Shown one piece after another: positions 37,286 through 45,876 of a stretch of 62,455 nucleotides of DNA (the first letter of the stretch is position 1; each line of letters begins with the position of its first letter). The notes under the pieces are model-generated. The model ran no database searches. It worked only from the letters and a program-made list of their open reading frames with translations, and was not told where the DNA came from. Made by a program: the position numbers and the translations under genes. The stretch is from assembly GCA_902774815.1 (NCBI GenBank), contig CACYJV010000019.1, positions 1 through 62,455 on the forward strand. Reading direction: 5' to 3'. The stretch is from an uncultured Prevotellaceae bacterium. Lineage in GTDB: Bacteria; Bacteroidota; Bacteroidia; Bacteroidales; Bacteroidaceae.

Positions 37286-38122
37286 TTATTTCCTGTCGAT
37301 GCGCATGGCCACCTGGAAGAGCGAGGGAAGGAAAATCAGCAGCGAGCAGCCCACAGCCATGAGTACGGTGCGCTCGTTATGGCCGAACAAGTCGATGAGA
37401 TTTCCGTCGGCGGTCTGTGGGAACAGCTGGAAGGCAACATAAGCCACGGTGTTGTTCACCCAATGGAACACGATGCCTGGCACGATGCTATTGGTGCGAT
37501 AGTACATCCAACCGATGAGCAGTCCCATGAGCGTGGCATGTATGAACTGGGCCGAGTTTCCGTGGGCAACACCGAAGACGAGTGCCGAAAGGATGATGGG
37601 CAGCCAGTGCCACTGACGGTCGAACGCGTTGAGCAACGAGCGCAGGATGGCACCGCGGAAAACCATTTCCTCGGCCACAGGCACCAATATGCCCAAGACG
37701 ACGTAACCTGCGGGATGGCTCATGACGGTCTCCAGGACTTTCTTCATGTCGGCAGGCATATCTATGTGCAGCGTTTCAATCATCCATTCCGATGGGATGA
37801 TGGTTCCCAAGGCCAGCACGACCACCCAGAACAGCAATGCCCAGGGGCGTTTCCGGATGTAGACGCGCGAGAATGGCGACCAACGGCATAGTCCGAACAC
37901 CAGGATGATGACAAGGGTGGGGATAGCGTTGATGACGGCCATGGCCAGTGGATGCCCCAGATAGTCGGATTGGCGTACGTGTTCGATAGCGCTGTGCAGG
38001 TCGAGTCCCGTGGCCAGGTACCAGCCGATGGCTGTGGCAAACTGAAAGACGAATTGCAGTACGATGAATGCCACGAAATAGAACAGGGCGTTCAGCAGAT
38101 GATTCAGTGGTTTTGTCTTCAT
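37286..38122 (-). CDS. CPBP-family intramembrane metalloprotease
   Basis: A 278-residue membrane protein with about seven to eight helices. The ABI/CPBP motifs are present: EEMVFRGAILRSLL near residue 151 (EExxxR), FGVAHGNS near 188 and the final HWVNN. Bacterial members are putative prenyl-protein-type proteases; roles range from bacteriocin self-immunity to unknown processing. No bacteriocin gene is visible nearby. It lies between ribF (65 bp of repeats away) and ribD on the same strand, so it is probably a passenger of a riboflavin-gene transcript. Confidence 0.88.
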   Translation of the reverse strand: MKTKPLNHLLNALFYFVAFIVLQFVFQFATAIGWYLATGLDLHSAIEHVRQSDYLGHPLAMAVINAIPTLVIILVFGLCRWSPFSRVYIRKRPWALLFWVVVLALGTIIPSEWMIETLHIDMPADMKKVLETVMSHPAGYVVLGILVPVAEEMVFRGAILRSLLNAFDRQWHWLPIILSALVFGVAHGNSAQFIHATLMGLLIGWMYYRTNSIVPGIVFHWVNNTVAYVAFQLFPQTADGNLIDLFGHNERTVLMAVGCSLLIFLPSLFQVAMRIDRK

Positions 38123-38123
38123 T

Positions 38124-38199
38124 GTTGGGTGGTGGGTGATGGGTGTTGGGTGATTATGGTTGGGTGATTATGGTTGGGTGGTGATGGTTAGGTGGTGGG
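38124..38199 (+). repeat. GGGTGTTGGGTG low-complexity spacer reaching into ribF
   Basis: About nine units of GGTTGGGTGATTAT/GGTGGTGGGTGAT type between the CPBP gene and ribF. The left end overlaps the ribF stop: the last codons SPTT and the TAA come from this repeat. Confidence 0.7.
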
Positions 38200-39186
38200 A
38201 CTTACGATGCGAAGCACTGCCTGGCGGTCGGTTTCCAGTTGGAGGCGCAAGGCTTCGGGCGATTGGAAATGCTGTTCGCCGCGGATGCGCTGCAGGAAAC
38301 GAACGCTGAGGCACTGGCCATAGAGGTCGCCCTCGTAGCCGAGGATGTTCACTTCCAGCGACAGCGCATGGCCGTCGAAGGTGGGGCGTGTACCTATGTT
38401 CATCATACCTGCGAGAGGTTGGGCTGAGGCTGCTGATGAAGGCAGTTCCACCTCTACGGCATAGACGCCGGCGGCAGGTAGCAGTTGTTCAACGCTCTCA
38501 GGCGCAAGGTTCGCCGTGGGAAATCCCAGTCGCCTGCCTTCCTCGTAGCCGTGCACCACAGTGCCTTCGATGGTGTAGCGACGACCCAGGCAGGCATTTG
38601 CCAGACTGATGTTGCCTTCGGCGAGAGCCTTCCGGATGGTCGAGGAGCACAAGGCAGCTGTAGCGGGCATGTCGTCGCCCAACTGAAACTCGGGTAATCG
38701 CACCACTTCGATGCCCATTTCGCGGCCATAGGCCACATAGTCGTCGAAGCCTTCGGTGGAGTGGGGCGAGCGGTGACCAAAACGATTGTCGTAGCCCATC
38801 ATCAGCACGCTCACGCCAAGTTGTCTGTGTAGCACCTGTTGCATGAAGTCGCGTGCCGACAACAGAGCCAGTTGGCGGTCGAAGTGCAGCACCTCGCAAC
38901 GATCGGCGCCTGCCTGCAGGATGAGCTGTTGCGTCAGTGCTCGCGTCGTCAGGCAGCCCGGCACGTTTGTCTTGTCCGTTTGCCCGTTCGTCTTGACAGC
39001 CTTTTCGCACGTCGTTGAGGCCCCTCCGTTCATTTCGGCCAACACGGCGCGAGGATGGCGGTCGAAAGTGACGACCACGGCTTCGAGTCCCCGTCGGCGG
39101 GCCTCGTCCACGACACAACCGATGACGAACTGATGTCCGCGGTGAACGCCGTCGAAGAATCCTATAGTTGCAACGCTTCCGTCCAT
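38188..39186 (-). CDS. ribF: Bifunctional riboflavin kinase/FAD synthetase RibF
   Basis: A 332-residue enzyme making FMN then FAD. The nucleotidyltransferase domain has GFFDGVHRGHQFVI (residues 9-22) and MGYDNRFGH; the kinase domain has GRRYTIEGTVVHGYEEGRRL, then GFPTANL. Residues about 53-78 (GGASTTCEKAVKTNGQTDKT, then NVPGC) interrupt the conserved run from FDRHPRAVL to LTT; this looks like an inserted low-complexity piece. The C-terminal residues SPTT and the stop codon come from the adjacent GGTGGTGGG repeat. The start overlaps the end of the HAD gene by 25 nt, so the two are translationally coupled. Confidence 0.93.
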   Translation of the reverse strand: MDGSVATIGFFDGVHRGHQFVIGCVVDEARRRGLEAVVVTFDRHPRAVLAEMNGGASTTCEKAVKTNGQTDKTNVPGCLTTRALTQQLILQAGADRCEVLHFDRQLALLSARDFMQQVLHRQLGVSVLMMGYDNRFGHRSPHSTEGFDDYVAYGREMGIEVVRLPEFQLGDDMPATAALCSSTIRKALAEGNISLANACLGRRYTIEGTVVHGYEEGRRLGFPTANLAPESVEQLLPAAGVYAVEVELPSSAASAQPLAGMMNIGTRPTFDGHALSLEVNILGYEGDLYGQCLSVRFLQRIRGEQHFQSPEALRLQLETDRQAVLRIVSPTT

Positions 39187-39770
39187 TGGTCGATGTTTTT
39201 GTTGTGGAACGCGACGATGCCCAGCGTCGCAGCTGTCGCTACGTTATCTTGGTTATCGTCGATGAACAGTGTCTCGTCGGCACGGATGTCGGCCTGGCGC
39301 AGCACCTCCTCGAAAATGCGTCGGTCGGGTTTGGCCAACTGCATCTCGTAGGAGAGGAATACCTGGCTGAACGCCTTCAGCACCTCCTCTGGAAACAGCA
39401 CGCGGGCACAGTGTTGCCAGTGCATGTCGTTGGTATTGCTCAGCAGGAAGATGCGATAGCCCTTCCGATGCCATTGCAGCAGGCGGGCGGCACGTAGCTC
39501 GCTGAGCGGGGTGAGCAGTGCGTTCCATGCGGCCACCATCTGTTCGTCGGTGGCAGTGGTCTGCGTCATCTCGCGCACCTCCTCGCAGAACTCGTGCGTA
39601 CTGATGAGTCCCAGCTCGATGCGGTAGAAGAGGTCCTCGGTGCGGTGTTCGACGATGTATTGCGACACACGCTGGCAGCCCAGCCTGTCGAACGCGTCGA
39701 TGCTGCGTTGCCCGTCGAGTCCGACGAGAACGCCTCCGAGGTCGAATATGATGTTTTTGATGTTCTCCAT
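39162..39770 (-). CDS. HAD-superfamily phosphatase (subfamily IA)
   Basis: A 202-residue hydrolase from ATG 39770 (a GTG at 39776 is possible). Motifs in order: IIFDLGGVLVGLDGQ (the nucleophile Asp is in FDLGG), LLSNTNDMHW (motif II), KPDRRIFEEVL (motif III Lys) and FIDDNQDNVATA (motif IV acid pair). Substrates of such enzymes are small phosphate esters. Because it overlaps the start of ribF by 25 nt, dephosphorylation of a riboflavin intermediate or FMN is a reasonable guess: HAD enzymes do supply the missing phosphatase step between RibD and the lumazine synthase substrate in several bacteria. This role is inference from context. Confidence 0.88.
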   Translation of the reverse strand: MENIKNIIFDLGGVLVGLDGQRSIDAFDRLGCQRVSQYIVEHRTEDLFYRIELGLISTHEFCEEVREMTQTTATDEQMVAAWNALLTPLSELRAARLLQWHRKGYRIFLLSNTNDMHWQHCARVLFPEEVLKAFSQVFLSYEMQLAKPDRRIFEEVLRQADIRADETLFIDDNQDNVATAATLGIVAFHNKNIDQWTEALQL

Positions 39771-39805
39771 AAACACAATTGGGAACTCACCCCTTGGTCA
39801 GTTCC

Positions 39806-42800
39806 TTATTTCACCACCATTTTCAGCGTGCGCACCTCGCCTGTCGGCAGCACCTCGCGGCGCAGGTAGAGACCGGGCTGGTGGGGAGCCTGTGTACCCA
39901 GACGCGTGCCATCAGCCGTGTAGTAGGCCACGCCAGTTGCCTCGCCGGTCCAGTTGGCCGATTCGGGTTGTCCGATGCCATGGATGCCGGTGATCATCTC
40001 CTCGACGTTGGGAATCACGACGGGGTCAATACCACGGTTTGTAGGCGTCACGCGACGGATTGTTCCGTCGGCATTAAACGTCAGGCGGTCGACGCACACC
40101 TCGCGATGCGTGCCGGGGCCGTTGTTCAGGTGATTGGGGTTAATGCGGTGATAGACGATGTACCAGTCGTCGGTGCCGGGGATATTGATGATTGAGTTAT
40201 GACCGGTGCCATAGATGCGGTTGTCGGGGTCTTGAATGATGACGATGGGCTGCCGGGCCACCTCGATAGGTCCCGTCGGCGATTTCGACGTGCCGTAAGC
40301 CACGTGGTAGTTGGTCGCGCCCGTGTCATCGACCGACCACAGGAAGTAGTACAGGCCGTTGCGATAGAACACGTAGGCACCCTCGCGGAAGGCATAGTCG
40401 GACAACGAGCCGCCCGAAGGCGTGATGACGTACTCCGAACCGACGGTCGACATCATGTCGTCGCTCAACAGGCGATAGCACAACTTACCGTTGCCGTAGT
40501 ACAGGTAGGTCTGACCGGAGACGGGGTCGGTGAAGACGTCGGAGTCTATCATCTGTCCGGCTGCCGACGACGTGAACAACGGCTTGGCCGAAGCACGGAA
40601 AGGTCCTGTGGGACTCTCGCTGACAGCCACGCCAAGAGTTTTTTTGCCCAGCGAGACGTTGTTGCCGCTGAAGTAGAAGAAGTAGCGCCACTTGCCGTTC
40701 ATCCACTTCTCCTCGATGCAGGGTGCCCAGGCGTTTCCACTGGCCCATGCCACGTCCTGTCCGCTCTTCAGGTTTAGGAACGTGCCCTCGTTGGTGAAGT
40801 TCAGCAGGTCGGGCGACGAGAACACATCGAACGAATATCCGCCCCACGAGGCATAGCCGTCGGTAGTAGGATAGACGTAGAAGCGCCCGGTCTTCTTCGA
40901 GAATAGCACCTCAGGGTCGGCGTGGAAGTCAGGCAGGACGGGATTGCCGACGGGCTCGACGGTTACCGCGTAATAGTTTACAGGTTGGGTGCTGGAATGG
41001 GATGAATAAGCATTGTTAATGGCGGCATATACGACTGGTCCCTTGCTAAAATCCTGCGGGACGCTGTTCACGGTGCCATTGACGGGCGACAGATAGAACT
41101 GCGGGTCGAAACTCGTGATGTCGGTACCTGGCTCAACGGGCAGATAGATGGTACCTTCGCCACCTGTAGTTGCGGGGTGACTGATGACAATACCCTGTTG
41201 CTTAATACGGGGGTTGCGGGCTCCGGCTATAAGTGCTGCATTCGTGTTCATGGGGAATGCGCTGAGCAGGGCAGCAGTCTCCTCTTGCGTGATGGGAAGC
41301 ACCGTGCCGTGACGCGGAGTGAACACGCCCTGCATGGCAGTGTTCTGCACGAAGGTGAAGTTTTCGAGGTCGCTCGACGAGCAGAACTGATAGTGACCGT
41401 TCGAATAGCAGTCGTACATCAGCACCCACGAGTCTTGGTTGATGAGTTTGAACACACCAGCACCCTCAACGGCTTCTGTGGTCTGCTGGAGTGTGCCCGA
41501 AGGTTTCGACCACTGGCTGCCCAGAGGTTCGCCCGGACGGGCCGTCAGGTGGCGGGCTGTGACCTTGCAAATGCCGCCCTCGCCCTCGTTTTTGTAGAAT
41601 CCGTGGTAGAGCGAGTCCGACTCGTTGTAGACGATGTCCATGTCGATGGTGGCTGAACCGCGGTCGTAGAAGTACGTGGGTTCGCCTTCTAGGTCGGTGA
41701 AGTCGGCGTTGGCGTAGCAGTAGTAGTCCTTGTCGTAAGGAATGCCGTCACTACTCTCGGTGCGCAGCGAGAAATAGACCATGAACTTCTGTGCCTCCTC
41801 GTCCCAGATGGTCTCGGGTGCCCAGACGCGGATGACCTTGGCAAACATGGTGCCGGGATAGCGGTCGGGGAAGTGCACGGTAGAGTGCTGCCAGTTGATG
41901 AGGTCAGCCGACTTCATCAGCACCAGGCCGCGGTTGGACGACCATCCTTCGGCCGAACGCATGTCGGTGTTCACCATGTAGAACATTCCGTCGGGACCAC
42001 GTAGCACGTGGGGGTCGCGGACACCCTTCTTCAGGGCAATGGTGTCGGCCTTCACGACGGGCTGACCGTTGTTTATCGGAGTGAAGTTATAGCCGTCGTT
42101 CGACAGGGCATAGTACAGATTCTCGTTGGTGTTCGAGGGGAAGTAGACGAACAGGTAGTTCGTGTAGGGCTCGCGTTCGTGCAGCGTCACGGTGAAGTCG
42201 CGGGTGCGGCGTTCCTGGCCTTTCATGAGCGTCGCCGTAAGAACGACCTGTCGCTTCTGACCCTCGGGCAACTGAAGCACACGGCCTTTGTCGTCGATCC
42301 AGTCGGTGTCGTGCGATTTCCAGAACACCACCGATCCGTTTTCGGCAACGGTGGGAAGCGTCAGGTCGGTGTAGACGTTGTTCGGATGACCGGGGATGCG
42401 CAGCCCTTCGGCGTCCATGTCCACCGTCTCAGCATCGCTCAGCTCGGGCAGCACGCCCACGGTGAACTCGCGGTCCTTGGCCAGGGTGCCTGCCGTGAGG
42501 TGGGCTGTCAGCACGGCATGTGCGATGCCGCTTCCGGCAACAGGTCGGGTGACGCGACCTTCGGCTGTGATGACACCATTGTCGCTCGACTCCCACGTAA
42601 TGTGCAGCTCCTTGTAGGTCGAAGGCAGGTCGATGTCGTCCTTCAGCTGACTGACGTCGCCCAGCGTGAACTCGTCCATCTGCTGGCAGATGCGCAGCGA
42701 GTCGGCATAGGCGTTCAGGGGCTTGATCGAGCGCGACAGTTCGCTGATGCCACTCGACAGCAGCGAGTAGTTATAGACGCGGAAATCGTGAATCAAGGCA

Positions 42801-43414
42801 CCCCGCAGGTAGGCATCGCCGGCATAGCAGCTTCGGCCGAGGTAGTTCTCAACCAGCTCACTCAGGTCGCTGGGGTGCAGGCGGACCTGCTTCGACGAGG
42901 AGATGCCGTTCAGGTAGAGGCGGGCCGATTGGCCGTTCTGCACCAGGATCAGGTTGTTCCACTCGCCTTTCTTCAGCTGGCTGCGAGCCGTGACGCCACT
43001 CTCCTCGGTGTAGTCGCTCGGGCTGATGGCGTAGCGGGTGTCCTTGGCGTTCAGGAACATATAGCCCTCGCTCGACGAGTGGGCAAAGCACCAGATAAAA
43101 TTGCCGTTGGCGGTTAGATTGGTCTCCTCTGGTACGAACACGTTCACCGAAATCGTGAAGTTCGTCGACAGGCTGCGGATGAACGCTCCGAAGCTGCTGC
43201 CAAAGTCGAAGTATCCGTTGTCGGTGCCCAGGCTGAGCACATTCTCACCGGCATATTGGTCCAAGGTTGCGCCCTGACAAAGCGTGCCTTGGTATTTGCC
43301 CGAAAGGTCGGATGCTGTAGCAAAGTCAAACCGCACCATGACGCTGTCGGTCTGAGCGCTCAGGTGCAGGCTGGCCAATAGTGCCAGAAGGAGGGTAAAG
43401 ATGGTTTTCTTCAT
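39806..43414 (-). CDS. Very large secreted protein with two GH43 domains and a LamG-like domain
   Basis: A 1202-residue protein; the start at MKKTIFTLLLALLASLHLSA gives a proper signal peptide, whereas the longer frame to 43594 begins with a basic low-complexity stretch. Order: LamG/concanavalin-like domain (about 25-235), two Ig-like modules (about 240-400, ITWESSDNGVITAEGRV), a first GH43-type propeller (about 415-690, GVRDPHVLRGPDG, TIDMDIVY), a beta-linker, and a second GH43 propeller (about 855-1140) with all three acids: HADPEVLF, MIDSDVFTD and FREGAYVFY. The end GLYLRREVLPTGEVRTLKMV resembles a type IX secretion tail. Likely substrates are arabinoxylan or arabinan side chains. HAD and ribF follow 35 bp and further downstream on the same strand, an odd operon partner. 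Confidence 0.85.
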   Translation of the reverse strand: MKKTIFTLLLALLASLHLSAQTDSVMVRFDFATASDLSGKYQGTLCQGATLDQYAGENVLSLGTDNGYFDFGSSFGAFIRSLSTNFTISVNVFVPEETNLTANGNFIWCFAHSSSEGYMFLNAKDTRYAISPSDYTEESGVTARSQLKKGEWNNLILVQNGQSARLYLNGISSSKQVRLHPSDLSELVENYLGRSCYAGDAYLRGALIHDFRVYNYSLLSSGISELSRSIKPLNAYADSLRICQQMDEFTLGDVSQLKDDIDLPSTYKELHITWESSDNGVITAEGRVTRPVAGSGIAHAVLTAHLTAGTLAKDREFTVGVLPELSDAETVDMDAEGLRIPGHPNNVYTDLTLPTVAENGSVVFWKSHDTDWIDDKGRVLQLPEGQKRQVVLTATLMKGQERRTRDFTVTLHEREPYTNYLFVYFPSNTNENLYYALSNDGYNFTPINNGQPVVKADTIALKKGVRDPHVLRGPDGMFYMVNTDMRSAEGWSSNRGLVLMKSADLINWQHSTVHFPDRYPGTMFAKVIRVWAPETIWDEEAQKFMVYFSLRTESSDGIPYDKDYYCYANADFTDLEGEPTYFYDRGSATIDMDIVYNESDSLYHGFYKNEGEGGICKVTARHLTARPGEPLGSQWSKPSGTLQQTTEAVEGAGVFKLINQDSWVLMYDCYSNGHYQFCSSSDLENFTFVQNTAMQGVFTPRHGTVLPITQEETAALLSAFPMNTNAALIAGARNPRIKQQGIVISHPATTGGEGTIYLPVEPGTDITSFDPQFYLSPVNGTVNSVPQDFSKGPVVYAAINNAYSSHSSTQPVNYYAVTVEPVGNPVLPDFHADPEVLFSKKTGRFYVYPTTDGYASWGGYSFDVFSSPDLLNFTNEGTFLNLKSGQDVAWASGNAWAPCIEEKWMNGKWRYFFYFSGNNVSLGKKTLGVAVSESPTGPFRASAKPLFTSSAAGQMIDSDVFTDPVSGQTYLYYGNGKLCYRLLSDDMMSTVGSEYVITPSGGSLSDYAFREGAYVFYRNGLYYFLWSVDDTGATNYHVAYGTSKSPTGPIEVARQPIVIIQDPDNRIYGTGHNSIINIPGTDDWYIVYHRINPNHLNNGPGTHREVCVDRLTFNADGTIRRVTPTNRGIDPVVIPNVEEMITGIHGIGQPESANWTGEATGVAYYTADGTRLGTQAPHQPGLYLRREVLPTGEVRTLKMVVK

Positions 43415-43815
43415 ATTTTGTGTCATATTTTTCTGTTTCGTGATGGCCATTTTTCGTGGTCGGTTACTAGTGATGGACTTGCAATTCGTAGTTGGTTTTC
43501 TGCGCTTCGTGCTTGTAGCCTTCGCTTTGTGAGCATTCTGCGTTCGTGGCTTTTGTTTCTCGTGGAGGCCCCGCGTTCTTGCCCTTCGCTTCAAGCATGG
43601 CGTTTGCCGTTTTTGTCAGCGTTTCGAGCAGTCTTCGTCTGCGTTCCAAGCCGCTCGGCTGATGTATCGAGGAGCCTTTTTGGCGCTAAAGCTATGCTTT
43701 CGCTATGCTAAAGCACTGCCTTTTGCCGGAAGAGCCATTCGTTGTCATTCTGAACGATTCAGGGCTGTTCATCGCCATTCTTCGTACATTCAGCGCCGAT
43801 GCTCTTTTCCAAATG

Positions 43816-43823
43816 CAAAGATA
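43816..43823 (-). promoter_or_regulatory. -7 element for the double-GH43 gene
   Basis: TATCTTTG on the minus strand (TGTATCTTTGCATTT), about 400 bp upstream of the chosen start. The leader would be unusually long; it carries a low-complexity stretch with no clear gene. Confidence 0.4.
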
Positions 43824-43924
43824 CATCACAAAACCCGCATTTGCCTTCAAAACGGCAAACTTTTGTTATGTTTTTACACTTTTTAACATCTTGCCAGTCG
43901 GGCTAGCTCACGCGAGAGCCTCCC

Positions 43925-43990
43925 CCAACGCCTCCAACCGGAGGGAACAGCCTACCCCCAAATCCTCCCTGAAGGGAAGGGGGGCATGAG
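43925..43990. repeat. Family C repeats (CCTCCCTGAAGGGAAGGGGGG type)
   Basis: Two tandem palindromes: CCCCCAACGCCTCCAACCGG-AGGG and CCCCCAAATCCTCCCTGAAG-GGAAGGGGGGC. Further fragments lie at 44037-44060 and 44215-44250. The 43415-44753 gap has no convincing gene; it holds this repeat class, a family A arm, two hairpins and the hexamer array. Confidence 0.6.
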
Positions 43991-44125
43991 GGAGCCATGC
44001 CGCTCCACTTGTATGGGCAGATTAGAGGAGCCTCACCTAACTCCCTCTAATCGGAGGGGTGCACAACGCTCTCAACTGTATGAAACCACGCCGCCCCAAC
44101 TGTGGGAAACCACGCCGCCCTAACT

Positions 44126-44152
44126 GTAGGGGCAGACCCCCGTGTCTGCCCG
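44126..44152 (+). repeat. Single family A arm (GGGGCAGAC)
   Basis: TGTAGGGGCAGACCCCCGTG followed by TCTGCCCG. Its inverted partner is missing here, unlike the other four copies. Confidence 0.7.
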
Positions 44153-44300
44153 CAAAACCAGGAAAGGCTACGGCAACGCGAGTTTTTTCAAGATGAGGCC
44201 CTCCCGCGATTCTTTCCCCTTCCCTTTAGGGAGGGTTGGGGTAGGCTTTTTCCCCCTCTCTTTCCCAAAATTAAAATTAAGCCTGGCCGCCGCTATATTT

Positions 44301-44342
44301 AGAATTAGCGGAAACGCTAATTCTTATAGCAGCTTTGCTGCT
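44301..44342. other. Two consecutive hairpins in a gene-free region
   Basis: AGAATTAGCG-GAAA-CGCTAATTCT (44301-44324, perfect 10-bp stem, GNRA loop) and AGCAGC-TTT-GCTGCT (44328-44342), the latter followed by TTATTT. It could be the 3' end of an unannotated small RNA or a terminator for the leftward DUF6291 transcript. Confidence 0.4.
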
Positions 44343-44379
44343 TTATTTACATTGGAACTACTTGTAGTGGAAGTGTAAC

Positions 44380-44455
44380 CATCTACATCTACATCTACAT
44401 CTACATCTACATTTACATCTACATCTACATCTACATTTACATCTACATTTACATC
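44380..44455. repeat. Hexamer tandem array CATCTA/CATTTA
   Basis: Twelve and a half hexamer units, mostly CATCTA with three CATTTA. On the minus strand it would read alternating Asp/Asn-Val, as in the N/D-V tails of some Bacteroidetes replication-type proteins. A 15-bp palindrome AACGTTACTAACGTT lies just beyond at 44468-44482. Slipped-strand length change is likely. Confidence 0.8.
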
Positions 44456-44753
44456 ATAGATAGGCAAAACGTTACTAACGTTAGGTTTTTATGTGGCTAA
44501 ATCTCTCAAGACCATTTCTACATCGGCTTTTCCACCACATTGACCTCGTCACGAAATAATTGAATTTCAGCTTCCTTAATTGCTTATTGAATCCAGTTTA
44601 AGCCTTAATTAAGCTAAATTTAAGCCTTAATGAGCCTAATTATGCAGAATTAAACCCATTTATGCAGAATAGCCTCCAAATTATGCAAATTAAAACTCGA
44701 TTATACGCTTTTTTGTATGTTTATGTCGACTTCTGTTTCATTCCCATTACTCC

Positions 44754-45137
44754 CTAAAACGAGAATTCGTCGGCAGTCGCGCCAGCTTGCTCCTCTTCGC
44801 TTGCAACTTCGCTTGGCAACGCCCCAAAGGGATCATCGACGATGGCTGCGGCGCGCATCTTCTTGTCGTAGAAACGCTTCTGCCGCTCACGGTTTTTCTG
44901 CTTCTGTCGCTCGTATCTTTCGATGTCGTCATTGATTTGTTTCATCATGAATTTATAGGCGATAAGAACATCACCAGCCATCTTTTCTTCTGCAACCTCC
45001 TTGCCCAGAATCGTCTTATAAATGGCCTTGAACAGCGTGCCCAGTTTCTGCGTGTTGAGATAGCGCAGCGCTTCCCATTGATTAGCATTGAGAACAATCG
45101 TCTTCGGACTGTTGGTGTTTTCCTTTTTTGTTTCCAT
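44754..45137 (-). CDS. DUF6291-like small protein
   Basis: A 127-residue cytoplasmic protein. Residues 14-60 (IVLNANQWEALRYLNTQKLG, then FKAIYKTILG) and AYKFMMKQINDDI match the truncated gene at 1-211. The middle (DIERYERQKQKNRERQKRFY, then DKKMRAA) is a long charged helix, and the end is acidic. Function unknown; family members are often found near phage-like or mobile replication genes. It diverges from the NUDIX gene at 45472, the same neighbour class as at the left end of the window. A -7 element (TATATTTG) lies at 45214-45221. Confidence 0.7.
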   Translation of the reverse strand: METKKENTNSPKTIVLNANQWEALRYLNTQKLGTLFKAIYKTILGKEVAEEKMAGDVLIAYKFMMKQINDDIERYERQKQKNRERQKRFYDKKMRAAAIVDDPFGALPSEVASEEEQAGATADEFSF

Positions 45138-45213
45138 AGTGTAGTTATTCTTTTGTTGATATTTTTTTTACTAAAGCTCGACTCTCGGCTCTCGCTCCTG
45201 TCTTTCTCGCCTG

Positions 45214-45221
45214 CAAATATA
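45214..45221 (-). promoter_or_regulatory. -7 element for the DUF6291-like gene
   Basis: TATATTTG on the minus strand, 76 bp upstream of the start. No exact -33 box at normal spacing. Confidence 0.4.
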
Positions 45222-45275
45222 GGCAGATTTTTTGAGCTACAGCGCCAAAACTGCACATTTTTTTCGCCCTCCCTT

Positions 45276-45307
45276 TTTGCATAATCAGGAAAAAACCACT
45301 ACCTTTG
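45276..45307 (+). promoter_or_regulatory. NUDIX promoter, -33/-7 pair
   Basis: TTTG (45276-45279), 20 bp spacer, TACCTTTG (45300-45307). The predicted transcript has a leader of about 155 nt. The leader contains a 24-codon frame starting at ATG 45319 (MKLNDCQFLPSDASQ) that might be a uORF; this is weak. Confidence 0.6.
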
Positions 45308-45471
45308 CAGGTCATATAATGAAACTCAACGATTGCCAGTTCCTGCCCAGCGATGCTTCGCAAGCGGCAGAGCCGGGCGGAGTAGCGTGCTGAGGGGCAA
45401 TCAACTACTTTACCTCCCCCTCTCTTCACTCCTTTACTGCTTGCAAATTGAGCTATTGTGAAACCTGAAAA

Positions 45472-45876
45472 ATGAAGCAAATCGAAGTAGTAGCAGCAAT
45501 CATTCGCCGAGAGGAAAGAATATTCGCCACACAGCGTGGATATGGCGATTGGAAAGATTGGTGGGAGTTTCCTGGCGGAAAAATGGAGGCTGGGGAAACT
45601 CCCGAGGAGGCACTGCGCCGCGAGATTCGCGAGGAGCTGTCGACGGAAATCAGTGTCGATGAGTTGCTCTGTACGGTAGATTACGACTATCCAAAGTTCC
45701 ACCTGACCATGCACTGCTTTCTGTGCTCGCTGCTGAGCGAGGCGCTTCATCTGAACGAACACGAAGCTGCCCGATGGCTCTCCGAGGATGAACTGGACAG
45801 CGTTCAGTGGCTGCCTGCCGATCAGGAGGTAATCAGGTTGCTAAAAAGGGGAGGGAGCCTAAACAGCCACGTGTAG
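45472..45876 (+). CDS. NUDIX (MutT-like) pyrophosphohydrolase, second copy
   Basis: A 134-residue protein very similar to the NUDIX protein at 2618-3022 (MKQIEVVAAII, FATQRGYGDWKDWWEFPGGK, YPKFHLTMHCFLC, EHEAARWL shared). The Nudix box is complete: G36, E42, REIREE at 50-55. It hydrolyses (d)NTPs, probably oxidised ones. Unlike its paralogue it stands alone, without helicase or CoiA-like partners. Its last residues (RGGSLNSHV) and its TAG stop run into the family A repeat at 45869, which therefore sets the C-terminus. Confidence 0.9.
   Translation: MKQIEVVAAIIRREERIFATQRGYGDWKDWWEFPGGKMEAGETPEEALRREIREELSTEISVDELLCTVDYDYPKFHLTMHCFLCSLLSEALHLNEHEAARWLSEDELDSVQWLPADQEVIRLLKRGGSLNSHV

Noticed and set aside
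43415-43594. Longer N-terminus of the double-GH43 protein
   Set aside because: The extra 60 residues are basic and low-complexity and precede a complete signal peptide.
44380-44455. Possible CRISPR array
   Set aside because: The units are uninterrupted hexamers without spacers, and no cas genes are present.
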